NCBI RefSeq assembly: GCF_001439785.1
Contig: NZ_JYLI01000022.1
Span: forward strand, 1-64,000
Source of the DNA: Pseudomonas poae
Lineage (GTDB): Bacteria > Pseudomonadota > Gammaproteobacteria > Pseudomonadales > Pseudomonadaceae
Reading direction: 5' to 3'
Length of the DNA: 64,000 nucleotides
Shown: piece after piece, positions 17,501-25,425 of the stretch
How the letters are laid out: each line of letters begins with the position of its first letter
Position numbering within the stretch: the stretch's first letter is position 1
Program-made: the position numbers and the translations under genes
The notes under the pieces: generated by a model
Databases searched by the model: none
What the model saw: the letters and a program-made list of their open reading frames with translations, nothing else
What the model was told of the DNA's origin: nothing

Positions 17501-18388
17501 CAGAGCGTGACCTCGCTGGTGGAAATGATGGAGTCGCTGTGCGGCGCCCATATCCAGATCAGCACCGACCTGGCGCCTCAGGACTGTTTCGTATACGCCG
17601 ACTCCAGCCAGTTCGACTCGGCGCTGGTGAATGTGGCGGTCAATGCGCGGGATGCGATGAAGGGCGTGGGCCGTTTGAGCATCGCGGTGGCAGCGGTCGA
17701 TACGATCCCTGGGCTGCGCGGCCAGCCGCAGTTGCAGGGCGACTTTGTCGCAATCGCCATGCGCGACACCGGCAGCGGCATTCGGCCGGAGCATCTGGAG
17801 CGGATTTTCGAGCCGTTCTTTACCACCAAGAATGTGGGGCAGGGCACCGGGCTTGGTCTCAGTCAGGTGTTTGGCTTTGCCAAGCAGTCCGGCGGCGAAG
17901 TGCGAGTGAGCACCGAGCTGGGCCAGGGCTCGACGTTTACCCTGTACCTGCCCCGGGTCACCGCACGACCTCTGGAACCCGATGTGCAACTGGAGCCGGC
18001 ATTCTTCACCGGGGGCCAGGGCAGCCGGGTGCTGGTGGTGGAAGACAATATCGAGGTCGGCACCTTTGCCACCCAGGCCTTGGAGGAACTGGGCTTCCAG
18101 GCGACCTGGGCGGTGAATGCCGAGCAGGCGCTCAAGTGTCTGTCCGACGCCGCCGATGAGTTCGACGTGGTGTTTTCCGACGTGATGATGCCCGGCATGA
18201 ACGGGCTGGAACTGGCCAAGGAGGTCCAGCAGCTGTGGCCGGCGTTGCCGGTAGTGCTCACCAGTGGCTACAGCCACGTGCTGGCGCAGCAAGGCACCCA
18301 CGGCTTCGACTTGCTGCACAAGCCGTATTCCATTCACCAGTTGCTGCAGATTCTGCGCAAGGCCTGTGTGAAAACGGGCTCAGCTTGA
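14564..18388 (+). CDS. Hybrid sensor histidine kinase with two transmitter cores and two receiver domains
   Basis: A 1274-residue soluble multi-domain kinase with no membrane segment, so it senses a cytoplasmic cue. Domain order: PAS-like (about 15-165, starting LASLIQSRDWSATPLGPIEH), GAF-like (165-330), HisKA with ISHEFRTPLTLL and His349, HATPase (DTGTGIAADELPRLFERFHQ), receiver 1 with Asp665 in LTDVMMPVLDG, a second PAS (about 745-870), a second HisKA with GGVAHDFNNLLTVI and His915, a second HATPase (DTGSGIRPEHLERIFEPFFT, NVGQGTGLGLSQV), and a terminal receiver with Asp1206 in FSDVMMPGMNG. The start is GTG 14564. The two cores are of different subtypes (HEFRTP versus HDFNN), suggesting an ancient fusion. 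No cognate regulator gene is adjacent; the stop overlaps that of the convergent ABC gene by nine bases. Confidence 0.9.
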   Translation: MITHSFLSGGGELASLIQSRDWSATPLGPIEHWPQSLRTTVSLCLASNFPINIIWGPENTQIYNDGYKVLCGESHPRALGESYHVTWASAWPAIGEPFTRALAGETSFLENQRMFLTRNGYLEETFFTFSTSPIRDETGGIGGLFHPVTETTVTILAERRTRALRDLTGRLAVAEDLPRLIALAVETLATFNFDIPFLLFYVREADGYRLVQHDGIAPDTAASPAWIGLDDTAPWPLGAACAQKRPLQVGGIEALFAGIDCGPYPESPRTAFVLPLVVPDDTQTPLMLVAGASPRLPMDDIYRGFFELLGAALSAALATVRARAYERQRAEALAAIDQAKTTFFTNISHEFRTPLTLLLGPLEQSLALGDALPADERERVTLAYRNAQRLLKLVNSLLEFSRIEAGRAQASYEPVDLPELTADLASNFRSACELAGLALIIDTTPLPEMAYVDRDMWEKVVLNLISNAFKFTLAGQIRVSVEPGADGASVQVSVSDTGTGIAADELPRLFERFHQIDNPAGRSFEGSGIGLALVDELVRLQGGTLAVNSELGVGSTFTVTLPLGSRHVPKPLHSSALLHGSTTNVSAFVEEALGWLPDTQTPQVQDEPAAEPFEECVLLADDNADMRAYVARLLQAEGLRVETATDGQAALEAARQCLPQLILTDVMMPVLDGFGLLHAVREDARLQATPVILLSARAGEEARAEGLAAGADDYLIKPFSARDLVTRVTSQLARARNRREAMLRESEARLRLAIDAGQIGEWELDIGADSSVRAARHDQIFGHSKPVEHWGIETFMSHVLPEDRPEVEASFKRAAEQGTGWDFQCRICRAEDQQVRWILARSTPQLDAQGRTQKLFGLVQDITDQKHVELGMQALNETLEQRITEAMEERSKAEEQLRQAQKLEALGQLTGGVAHDFNNLLTVIRSSLDLLERPELPEVRRSRYLTAISDTVNRAARLTGQLLAFARRQALKPQAFDVSQSVTSLVEMMESLCGAHIQISTDLAPQDCFVYADSSQFDSALVNVAVNARDAMKGVGRLSIAVAAVDTIPGLRGQPQLQGDFVAIAMRDTGSGIRPEHLERIFEPFFTTKNVGQGTGLGLSQVFGFAKQSGGEVRVSTELGQGSTFTLYLPRVTARPLEPDVQLEPAFFTGGQGSRVLVVEDNIEVGTFATQALEELGFQATWAVNAEQALKCLSDAADEFDVVFSDVMMPGMNGLELAKEVQQLWPALPVVLTSGYSHVLAQQGTHGFDLLHKPYSIHQLLQILRKACVKTGSA

Positions 18389-19144
18389 GCGCAGGCGCAG
18401 GATCTGCGCGCCGTCGAACGGGTCGGTCAGGTAATGGCCCTGCACGCCGAAGGTGTCCTGCAACCGCTGTGGCGTGAGCACTTCCAGCGGTTTGCCCAGC
18501 GCCACCAGCCGTCCGTGATCCAGTACGGCCAGGCGGTCGCAGGTCAGCGCCTGGTTGAGGTCGTGCAGGGCAATCAGGGTGGTCACCGGTAGCGCTTGCA
18601 CGCCTTTGAGGATCGTCAGCTGGTGCTGGATGTCCAGGTGATTGGTCGGCTCATCCAGCAGCAGAATCTGCGGCCGTTGCGCCAGCGCACGGGCGATGTG
18701 CACGCGCTGGCGCTCGCCGCCGGAGAGGCTGCGCCAGGCCCGTTGGCGCAGGTGCGTGGCATCCACATCGTGCAGGGCCTGGTGCACGATGGCCTCGTCC
18801 TCGCGGGACCAGGGGCTCAGCGCCGACAGCCATGGCGTGCGGCCCAGGGCCACGGCGTCGAACACGCCGATGGCGTCGTCGGTGTCGGCCTGTTGTTCCA
18901 CTACCGCCAGTTGCTGCGCAATGACGCGGCGCGACAAGCTGCGCAAACGCTTGCCGCCCAGGTGCACCTCGCCGCTGGCGGGCGCGCGCAGCCCGGCCAG
19001 CAGCTTGAGCAGGGTGGACTTGCCGGAGCCATTCGGTCCGACGATGCCCAGGGTTTCCCCCGCCTGCACCTGCAGGTCAATACCGTGCAGCAACTGCGCA
19101 TCGCGCACCTTGAAGCCCAGGCCGCTGCAGCTCAATACGCTCAT
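18380..19144 (-). CDS. Iron-siderophore/cobalamin-type ABC importer, ATP-binding protein
   Basis: A 254-residue ABC ATPase of the FecE/BtuD type. Walker A GIVGPNGSGKSTLLKLLAGL, Q-loop AVVEQQ, ABC signature SLSGGERQRVHIARALAQ, Walker B ILLLDEPTNHLD and the switch histidine ALHDLN are all present. LGRTPWLSALSPWSREDEAI is the usual helical subdomain segment of metal-chelate importers. Its ATG overlaps the permease stop by four bases. It energises uptake of a metal chelate, heme or corrinoid; the substrate cannot be named from this locus. The stop overlaps the stop of the convergent histidine kinase. Confidence 0.92.
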   Translation of the reverse strand: MSVLSCSGLGFKVRDAQLLHGIDLQVQAGETLGIVGPNGSGKSTLLKLLAGLRAPASGEVHLGGKRLRSLSRRVIAQQLAVVEQQADTDDAIGVFDAVALGRTPWLSALSPWSREDEAIVHQALHDVDATHLRQRAWRSLSGGERQRVHIARALAQRPQILLLDEPTNHLDIQHQLTILKGVQALPVTTLIALHDLNQALTCDRLAVLDHGRLVALGKPLEVLTPQRLQDTFGVQGHYLTDPFDGAQILRLRSS

Positions 19145-20145
19145 CGTGCGTTCCTGCGGCCGATCAGGATCAACGCAAATACCGGCGCGCCGACCAGTGC
19201 GGTGACCACTCCTACCGGAATCACCTGGCCCTTGATCAGGCTGCGCGAGAGCACGTCGGCGGCAATCAGAAACAGCGCGCCGCCCAGAGCGCTGGCTGGC
19301 AGCAGCCGCGAATGCGCGGTGCCGAGCAGCAGGCGTACGGCGTGGGGAATCACCAGGCCCACGAAGCCGATGGCGCCGACAATCGACACCATTACCGCCG
19401 TCACCAGGGCGGCGCAGCCCACCAGCACGCATTGCACGCGGCGCACCGGAATGCCGAGAGAAGCCGCCGAGTCGCTGCCGAAAGTAAACGCATCCAGCGC
19501 GCGACGGTGCCACAGGCACACCATCAGGCCGGCGACCGCCACCGGCACGGCCAGCCACACCGACGGCCAGCGCACGCCACTGAGGTTGCCGAGCAGCCAG
19601 AACATGATGCCGCGCGCCTGCTCGGAGCTGGCCGATTTGGTGATCAGGAACGCAGTGAGTGCGTTGAACAACTGGGAGCCGGCGATGCCTGCGAGGATGA
19701 TCTGCCCGGTGCCGCGTGCCGAGCCACTGGCCCGCGCGAGCAAGGTCACCAGCGCGAACGCGGCCATGGCGCCGACGAATGCTCCCGCCGACAACGAGAT
19801 CAGCCCGCCGCCCACGCCGATCAAGGCGACCAGCACCGCGCCGGTGGAAGCGCCGGCGCTGATGCCCAGCAGGTACGGGTCGGCCAACGGGTTGCGCAGC
19901 AACGACTGCAGGATCACCCCGCAAGTCGCCAGCCCGGCCCCGCAGGCGGCGGCCACCAGCGCGCGGGTGAGGCGGTAGTTCCACACCACGCCCTCGTCGA
20001 TGGGGTCGAGCACGTAGCCGGCCGCCCACAGTTTATTGGCCAGCACCTTGAGCACCACCTGCGGCGCGATGGCGGTTTCGCCGATGGCTATCCCGGCGAG
20101 CAGGGCGATCAGCAGCAACGTGAGGGCGATCAGGGTCCGCATCAT
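19141..20145 (-). CDS. FecCD-family ABC importer permease
   Basis: A 334-residue inner-membrane permease with about ten helices. WNYRLTRALVAAACGAGLAT and GVILQSLLRNPLADPYLLGI (with NPLADP-xLLG-SAGAS) are the defining FecCD signatures; the cytoplasmic GIPVRR and the C-terminal FVGLVIPHAVRLLLGTAHSR contain the ATPase-coupling region. It forms the channel with the ATPase at 18380 and receives substrate from the binding protein at 20142. ATGA overlaps join it to both neighbours, so the three genes form one tightly coupled operon read on the minus strand. Confidence 0.93.
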   Translation of the reverse strand: MMRTLIALTLLLIALLAGIAIGETAIAPQVVLKVLANKLWAAGYVLDPIDEGVVWNYRLTRALVAAACGAGLATCGVILQSLLRNPLADPYLLGISAGASTGAVLVALIGVGGGLISLSAGAFVGAMAAFALVTLLARASGSARGTGQIILAGIAGSQLFNALTAFLITKSASSEQARGIMFWLLGNLSGVRWPSVWLAVPVAVAGLMVCLWHRRALDAFTFGSDSAASLGIPVRRVQCVLVGCAALVTAVMVSIVGAIGFVGLVIPHAVRLLLGTAHSRLLPASALGGALFLIAADVLSRSLIKGQVIPVGVVTALVGAPVFALILIGRRNAR

Positions 20146-21152
20146 TGAGGCAGGTCGTAGCCGTCGATGGCGCCGGCCAGTTGTTCAAGGCCGTCAAACA
20201 TGCGGATGCTGGCCTGCAGCGCCAGCGCGTCGAGGATGATGATGCGGTTGTTTTTCACGGCGTCCATGTTGCGGGTCACCGGATCGCTGCGCAGGAAGGC
20301 GAGTTTCTGTTGATGATCGTCGGCGGGGTAGCGGCGCCGGTCCATGCGCGCGATCACCAGGAAGGTCGGGTTGGCCTTGGCGATGGTTTCCCAGCCGACG
20401 GCGGGCCACTCCTCATCGGACTGCACCACGTTGGTCAGGCCCAGGGTGTGCAGCATGAATTCGGGGATGCCCTTGTGGCCGGCCACATAGGGGTCGCTGG
20501 CCATTTCGGCACTGGAGAACCACACCAGCGCGCTGGCCTGCTTCAAGCCTTTGTCTTGCGCGGTGGCGACGGATTTGGCCAGGCGTGCCTTGAGTTCGTC
20601 GTTGAGCTGTTGGCCGCGCGCCTGCACGTCGAAGATCTCGGCCAGTTGGCTGATGCTTTTATAGACAGTGTCGATGCGAAACGGCTCGAGCCGCGTGCCG
20701 TCGGCGCCCACCCGGTTGTCCTTGCCTTCGCAGTCCGACGGCAGCAGGTAGGTGGGGATGTTCAGTTCGTCAAACTGCTCGCGGGTGCCCACCACGCCTT
20801 GTGCGCCGACCACCCATTCCAGCTCGGCGGCCACCAGCTGCGGGCGCTTGGCGATGACGGACTCAAAGCTCGGCTCGTTGTTGGCCAGGCGCTCGATGCC
20901 ATCGTTAAGGGTTTTGTACTGCGCCAGCACGTTGTTGAACCACAGCGAGGTGCCGACCACGTTGTCACCGACGCCCAGGGCATACAGCATCTCGGTGGCA
21001 GCCTGGCCGATGGTCACGCTGCGTGCGGGGGCCTGGGCGAAGCTGATGTGGCTGCCGCAGTTTTCCAGGGTCAGCGGGTAATGAGTCGGCGCGGCGTGGA
21101 CGTGCGCGGACAGCCCGAGGCCGATCATCAAGGCGGTAACGCGTGGCAGCAT
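20142..21152 (-). CDS. Periplasmic metal-chelate/cobalamin-type binding protein
   Basis: A 336-residue exported protein; the ATG at 21152 has GGAG seven bases upstream and opens a signal peptide (MLPRVTALMIGLGLSAHVHA). The mature start LTLENCGSHISFAQAPARSV and ATEMLYALGVGDNVVGTSLW are typical of the TroA/FecB-like binding-protein fold, with VIAKRPQLVAAELEWVVG between the lobes and a long linking helix. It shares the operon with the FecCD permease and ATPase. No TonB receptor gene is adjacent, so the outer-membrane partner, if any, lies elsewhere. The substrate is not determinable. The earlier in-frame ATG at 21281 falls inside a REP element and is unlikely. Confidence 0.88.
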   Translation of the reverse strand: MLPRVTALMIGLGLSAHVHAAPTHYPLTLENCGSHISFAQAPARSVTIGQAATEMLYALGVGDNVVGTSLWFNNVLAQYKTLNDGIERLANNEPSFESVIAKRPQLVAAELEWVVGAQGVVGTREQFDELNIPTYLLPSDCEGKDNRVGADGTRLEPFRIDTVYKSISQLAEIFDVQARGQQLNDELKARLAKSVATAQDKGLKQASALVWFSSAEMASDPYVAGHKGIPEFMLHTLGLTNVVQSDEEWPAVGWETIAKANPTFLVIARMDRRRYPADDHQQKLAFLRSDPVTRNMDAVKNNRIIILDALALQASIRMFDGLEQLAGAIDGYDLPQ

Positions 21153-21280
21153 GGGGCATCTCCGTTTGAACCGTTGGCGAAACCCCAATGAGTCCCGTCC
21201 GGGAAACGGCGCGGTATGGTAGTGCATGGCGGGGTGGGCGGGAAGATGGGGAGGGCTGCTCTCAACAGCAGACGATTCCA

Positions 21281-21437
21281 TTGTGGCGAGCGGGCTTGTC
21301 CTGTGGCGAGCGGGCTTGTCCCGCGTTGGGCTGCGCAGCAGCCCCTGTAATTAAGAATGCGGTGTGTCAGAAACTCTGCGGATTCAGGTTTTAGGGCTGC
21401 TGCGCAGCCCAACGCAGGGCAAGCCTGCTCGCCACAG
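21281..21437. repeat. Composite REP element, copy 3
   Basis: Begins ttgtggcgagcgggcttgtc, repeats this arm in tandem (21281 and 21302), then cgttgggctgcgcagcagcc, a short middle, ttagggctgctgcgcagccc and a closing gcaagcctgctcgccacag. It is shorter than the other composite copies and has the first arm duplicated. It sits between the divergent ends of the ABC operon and the endonuclease gene. Confidence 0.85.
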
Positions 21438-21461
21438 GGCAGGCGCGCTATCGGCGATGAA

Positions 21462-22391
21462 TCACAAACGAATATCTTCCGGGCCGCGTATCAGCGCTTC
21501 AATGCGCGTGCCCGTGGCGCGCTCTTCGTTGCTGAATCCGTCGTAATCGGCCAGGTTGCCGAAGCGAACGCCGGTCAGGCGTTCTATCTGCAGCACGCTG
21601 CGCTGGTAGGTGCGCAACTGGCCGAACACCAGGTCGAGCTGGCCCAGTTCCCGGCTCTGGTCGATCATGTATGCGCTGGCAGAAGGTTTGCCATCGTCGC
21701 TGAGGTAGGCGACGACTTTCCAAAAGGCCTTGGGAATTTTGATCCCCCGGTAAAGGCGGTCGTCTTCGCCGAACACCGGGCCGGTAAATACAGTGGCCCG
21801 GGCTTTCCAGCGCTGGGTGTTGTCGAGGATATAGTCTTCCAGCTCCAGCCAGGTCTTCTGGTTGAAGCCGCTCATCTGCGGCGAGCAGTTGGTGAAATGG
21901 AAGGTGTCGACGTTGGCCGTGGCGGCCTCGGCGCCCCAGTTGGGGTCCTGGCGTCGCACCAGGTGGCCGCGATCCAGGCCATTGCCGGCGTAAAGTTCTT
22001 CGCCGGCCTGGGCCTCGACGGGCAGGCGACCGTCGTAGGCCCAGGCGTCGTTGCTGCGCACGATGTCCACGTGTTGCGCGCCGTCGATATTCACGCCGAC
22101 GTAGAAAGCCAGGCGCCTTGAGCGCGACATCGTGATGGAAAAATGCGTGTAGTCCAGGCGCTTTGGCTGCACATCCTCTGCCAGGGCCGGGTCAACCGTG
22201 GGCCAGGGGACTTCGAAGTTACCCAGAAAATCTTCGGCATAGCCGGTGCGGTTTTTCAGATCCTTGGCGGCAGTGACGCGCGGGGTTGCCGCTCGCGCCT
22301 GCAGCAGGGCAGGGCTGGCCGTGATCAGCGGGCGCAGATCGCCAAGGCGGGGGCGGTGTGACAGGTCGATTTTGCGGGTGCGGGGTGGCAT
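21462..22391 (-). CDS. DNA/RNA non-specific endonuclease (NUC1 family)
   Basis: A 309-residue protein with YAGNGLDRGHLVRRQDPNWG, which holds the DRGH motif (His as general base) of the beta-beta-alpha-metal nuclease family, and downstream NVDTFHFTNCSPQMSGFNQK with the Asn that ligates Mg (N-x-S/A-P-Q). TVFTGPVFGEDDRLYRGIKI and PKAFWKVVAY are the following conserved strands. No signal peptide is seen (MPPRTRKIDLSHRPRLGDLR), unlike the secreted Serratia enzyme, so it may be cytosolic or exported by another route. No immunity protein is adjacent. It cleaves DNA and RNA without sequence preference if active. Confidence 0.9.
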   Translation of the reverse strand: MPPRTRKIDLSHRPRLGDLRPLITASPALLQARAATPRVTAAKDLKNRTGYAEDFLGNFEVPWPTVDPALAEDVQPKRLDYTHFSITMSRSRRLAFYVGVNIDGAQHVDIVRSNDAWAYDGRLPVEAQAGEELYAGNGLDRGHLVRRQDPNWGAEAATANVDTFHFTNCSPQMSGFNQKTWLELEDYILDNTQRWKARATVFTGPVFGEDDRLYRGIKIPKAFWKVVAYLSDDGKPSASAYMIDQSRELGQLDLVFGQLRTYQRSVLQIERLTGVRFGNLADYDGFSNEERATGTRIEALIRGPEDIRL

Positions 22392-22523
22392 GGGCTGCTC
22401 CTTGCGGGCCTGGAATAAACACTACTGCAACACAGGTTCATGACAATTTAGGCCAAGTGTCGTCGGCATGACTATGCTGAAACGGTTATCTGGAGTTCAT
22501 CACACGTCAAAAGGGACCCGCTT

Positions 22524-23585
22524 ATGTGTATTCGCCATCCCCGCAATCCGATCTTCTGCCTGATCCCGCCGTACATGCTCGATCAGATCGCCCGTCACGG
22601 TGATAAGACCCAACGTGAAATCGCACTGCGCACGCGCGCCAAGGACAGTACGTTCCGCTCACTGCGCATGCTGGCCGTGCCCGCCAAGGGTACTGCGCAC
22701 ATGGCCCTGGCCATGGCCGCAGAAAAACGCCGCTCCATCTACAGCGCCGACGGCACCGACACACTGCCGGGCAAGCTGATCCGCAGTGAAGGACAGCCCG
22801 CCAGCGGCGATGCAGCGGTGGACGAGGCCTACGACGGCCTGGGCGCGACCTTCGATTTTTTCGACGAGGTATTCGACCGCAACTCCATCGACGACGCCGG
22901 CATGGCCCTGGATGCCACCGTTCACTTTGGCCAGGCCTATAACAATGCGTTCTGGAACTCGACCCAGATGGTGTTCGGCGATGGCGACCAGCAGCTATTC
23001 AACCGCTTCACCATTGCGCTCGACGTAATCGGCCATGAGTTGGCTCACGGTGTCACCGAGGACGAAGCCAAACTGATGTACTTCAACCAGTCCGGGGCGT
23101 TGAACGAGTCGCTGTCGGACGTGTTCGGCTCGCTGATCAAGCAGTACGCGTTGAAGCAGAAGGCCGAGGATGCCGACTGGTTGATCGGCCAGGGGCTATT
23201 CACCAAAAAGATCAAGGGCACGGCGCTGCGCTCGATGAAAGCGCCGGGCACCGCGTTTGATGATCCCCTGTTGGGCAAGGACCCGCAGCCCGGGCACATG
23301 GATGATTTTGTGCATACCTATGACGACAACGGCGGCGTGCACATCAATTCCGGTATTCCCAACCATGCGTTCTATCAGGTTGCGATGAAGATTGGCGGGT
23401 TCGCCTGGGAGCGTGCCGGCCGGATCTGGTACGACGCCTTGCGCGACGCACGGCTGCGGCCGAACTCGGGGTTTCTGCGTTTCGCGCGCATCACCTATGA
23501 TGTGGCTGGTCGCCTGTACGGCGCCAACAAGGATGAGCAGAAGGCGGTCAAGGCAGGCTGGCAAGCGGTGGGTATCAACGTCTGA
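22524..23585 (+). CDS. Protealysin-like M4 metallopeptidase
   Basis: A 353-residue thermolysin-family zinc protease. HELAH at residues 171-175 is the zinc-binding HExxH; the downstream ALNESLSDVFGSLI gives the third ligand Glu, and GGVHINSGIPNHAFYQ the substrate-stabilising His. There is no signal peptide; instead residues 1-45 (PRNPIFCLIPPYMLDQIARH) are the short propeptide typical of protealysin-like M4 enzymes (C-x-I-PP-Y-x-L). These are often intracellular or leaderless. The emfourin-like inhibitor gene follows 28 bases downstream, the known protealysin operon arrangement. It probably acts in bacteria-host or bacteria-bacteria interactions. Confidence 0.92.
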   Translation: MCIRHPRNPIFCLIPPYMLDQIARHGDKTQREIALRTRAKDSTFRSLRMLAVPAKGTAHMALAMAAEKRRSIYSADGTDTLPGKLIRSEGQPASGDAAVDEAYDGLGATFDFFDEVFDRNSIDDAGMALDATVHFGQAYNNAFWNSTQMVFGDGDQQLFNRFTIALDVIGHELAHGVTEDEAKLMYFNQSGALNESLSDVFGSLIKQYALKQKAEDADWLIGQGLFTKKIKGTALRSMKAPGTAFDDPLLGKDPQPGHMDDFVHTYDDNGGVHINSGIPNHAFYQVAMKIGGFAWERAGRIWYDALRDARLRPNSGFLRFARITYDVAGRLYGANKDEQKAVKAGWQAVGINV

Positions 23586-23613
23586 CAAACCGCCTGGGCG
23601 GTGAGGAGCAGCC

Positions 23614-23919
23614 ATGCGAATTTCGATCAAGGAAAACGGCGGCCCGGCATTTTTTCCGGGCCTGGCCAAACCGCGCAGCGTCGAGCTGGATGCGCTGCCC
23701 GAGCCGGATCAGCAGGAGCTGCGCCAACTGATCCAGGCGTCTGACTTCTTCAAGTTGCCACAAAGCCAGGCTCCTGAGTCCGGCAAGCCGGGCCAGGTGC
23801 ATTACACCCTGACTGTCACCGAGGGCGAGCGCGAACACACGGTGTGCGTGCTCGCGCCGGTCAAGTCCCAGGCGTTGGATGGCCTGGTGCAGTGTGTGCG
23901 GCGCCATAGCCGGTCTTGA
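23614..23919 (+). CDS. Emfourin-type inhibitor of protealysin-like protease
   Basis: A 101-residue protein beginning MRISIKENGGPAFFPGLAKP, with a GGAG ribosome binding site nine bases upstream. The G-G-x-AF-x-PGL-x-KP start, the acidic LPEPDQQELRQLIQASDFFK and the last strands VHYTLTVTEGEREHTVCV match the emfourin pattern, a proteinaceous M4-protease inhibitor first described in Serratia with protealysin. Position directly after the protease gene supports the role of protecting the cell or timing the activity of the protease. Function is inferred from family and context. Confidence 0.82.
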   Translation: MRISIKENGGPAFFPGLAKPRSVELDALPEPDQQELRQLIQASDFFKLPQSQAPESGKPGQVHYTLTVTEGEREHTVCVLAPVKSQALDGLVQCVRRHSRS

Positions 23920-23931
23920 GGTGGCAGGCGG

Positions 23932-25323
23932 TTACTTGCGATCCAGCCACACGGTCTGTGCGTTGCAGAATTCGCGTACGCCAAAGTGCGACAGCTCGCG
24001 GCCGAAGCCGCTTTTCTTCACCCCGCCAAACGCCACGCGGGGGTCGGAAACGCTGAACGCGTTGACGAACACGCCACCGGTTTCCAGCTCGTCGGTGATC
24101 GCCCGTGCCTTGTCCGCATCGCGGGTGAAGATGCTCGCCGTGAGGCCGAACTCGCTATCGTTGGCCAGCGCCACGGCATGCTCGGCGTCGCGGGCGGTGA
24201 TGATCGAGGCCACCGGGCCGAACAGTTCCTGTTTGAAGGAGGTCATCTGGTCGGTGACGTCCGCCAGTACCGTCGGCGCGTAGTAGTTGCCGGCGCCGTC
24301 GATTTTGTGGCCGCCCAGCAGCAAGGTGGCACCTTCCGCGAGCGTGGCCTGCACCTGGCCGTGCAGCTCGTCGCGCAGATCGAAGCGGGCCATCGGGCCG
24401 ATGTAGGTGGCGGCAGAGGTCGGGTCGCCCATCACCAGGGCGCGGCTGGCGTCGAGGAATTTTTCGGTAAAGGCTTCGACCACGCCTTCTTCGATGATCA
24501 GGCGCTTGGCGGCGGCGCAGACCTGGCCGCTGTTCTGGAAGCGGCCGATGAGGGCGGCCTGCACGGCGGCGTCGAGGTCGGCGTCGTTGAGCACGATGAA
24601 CGGGTCTGAGCCGCCCAGTTCCAGCACGCACTTTTTCAGCGCGGCACCGGCCTGGGAGCCGATGGCCATGCCGGCGCGGACGCTGCCGGTGAGGGTGACG
24701 GCGGCGATGCGCGGATCGGCGATGGCCTTGGACACGCCGTCCTGGGTCACGTTAATCACTTCGAACAGGCCTTTGGCGAAGCCGGCGGTGTGCAAGGCCT
24801 GCTGGATCAAATAGGCGCTGCCCATCACGTTCGGCGCGTGTTTGAGCACGTAGGTATTGCCGGCCAGCAGGCTCGGCACGGCGCCGCGCAGCACTTGCCA
24901 CACCGGGAAGTTCCACGGCATCACCGCGAGGATCGGCCCCAGCGGGCGGTACTCGATACGGGCGCTGCCGTTGTCCACCAGGGTCGCTTCCGAATCGAGC
25001 ATGGCCGGGCCATGGGCGGCGTACCACTCGGTCATCAACGCACATTTTTCGATTTCGGCGCGGGCCTGGGCGATGGGTTTGCCCATTTCCCGGGTGATCA
25101 TCTGCGCCATGGTTTCGGCCTGCTCACGCAGGGCGCGGGCCAGGGCCAGCAGCAATTCGGCGCGCTCGCTGACAGGCTGGCGGCGCCAGCTGCGAAAGGC
25201 TGCGCTAGCGCGGTCAAGCGCGGCGTCCAGCTGCACCTGGGTTTCGTACGGGTAGCTGCCGATGGTTTCGCCATTGGCGGGATTGATCGACAGGGCGTGA
25301 GTGTGGGAGGAAATCGCGTTCAT
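23932..25323 (-). CDS. sad: NAD(P)-dependent succinate-semialdehyde dehydrogenase (Sad/YneI type)
   Basis: A 463-residue aldehyde dehydrogenase. LTGSVRAGMAIGSQAGAALK binds NAD; CVLELGGSDPFIVLNDADLD holds the general base Glu; QNSGQVCAAAKRLII the catalytic Cys. The length and the LELGGSDPF signature fit the Sad (YneI) subgroup, which oxidises succinic semialdehyde from putrescine or GABA breakdown. A LysR regulator resembling PtrR (YneJ) is divergently placed at 25426, the same pairing as in E. coli, which supports a role in putrescine/GABA use. The stop faces the stop of the emfourin gene across 12 bases. Confidence 0.85.
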   Translation of the reverse strand: MNAISSHTHALSINPANGETIGSYPYETQVQLDAALDRASAAFRSWRRQPVSERAELLLALARALREQAETMAQMITREMGKPIAQARAEIEKCALMTEWYAAHGPAMLDSEATLVDNGSARIEYRPLGPILAVMPWNFPVWQVLRGAVPSLLAGNTYVLKHAPNVMGSAYLIQQALHTAGFAKGLFEVINVTQDGVSKAIADPRIAAVTLTGSVRAGMAIGSQAGAALKKCVLELGGSDPFIVLNDADLDAAVQAALIGRFQNSGQVCAAAKRLIIEEGVVEAFTEKFLDASRALVMGDPTSAATYIGPMARFDLRDELHGQVQATLAEGATLLLGGHKIDGAGNYYAPTVLADVTDQMTSFKQELFGPVASIITARDAEHAVALANDSEFGLTASIFTRDADKARAITDELETGGVFVNAFSVSDPRVAFGGVKKSGFGRELSHFGVREFCNAQTVWLDRK

Positions 25324-25384
25324 GGCACCGTCCGGCTGAATGAGTGAATGAGGCCAGCCTACGGGGCTGCATGTTTTCTGGAAA

Positions 25385-25411
25385 GTGAATAATATTGAGC
25401 GATACGTTCAC
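25385..25411. promoter_or_regulatory. Candidate LysR operator between sad and ptrR-like gene
   Basis: GTGAA (25385-25389) and TTCAC (25407-25411) form an inverted repeat separated by 17 AT-rich bases, centred in the 102-base gap between the divergent dehydrogenase and LysR genes. LysR regulators usually bind such a T-N11-A-like dyad to control both directions. This is positional inference. Confidence 0.35.
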
Positions 25412-25425
25412 AATTGGAGAATGCT

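Noticed and set aside
16991..18337. Long minus-strand frame opposite the histidine kinase
   Set aside because: Shadow of the high-GC kinase gene; codon pattern follows the plus strand domains.
19312..20148. Long plus-strand frame opposite the FecCD permease
   Set aside because: His/Gln-rich composition typical of antisense high-GC shadows.
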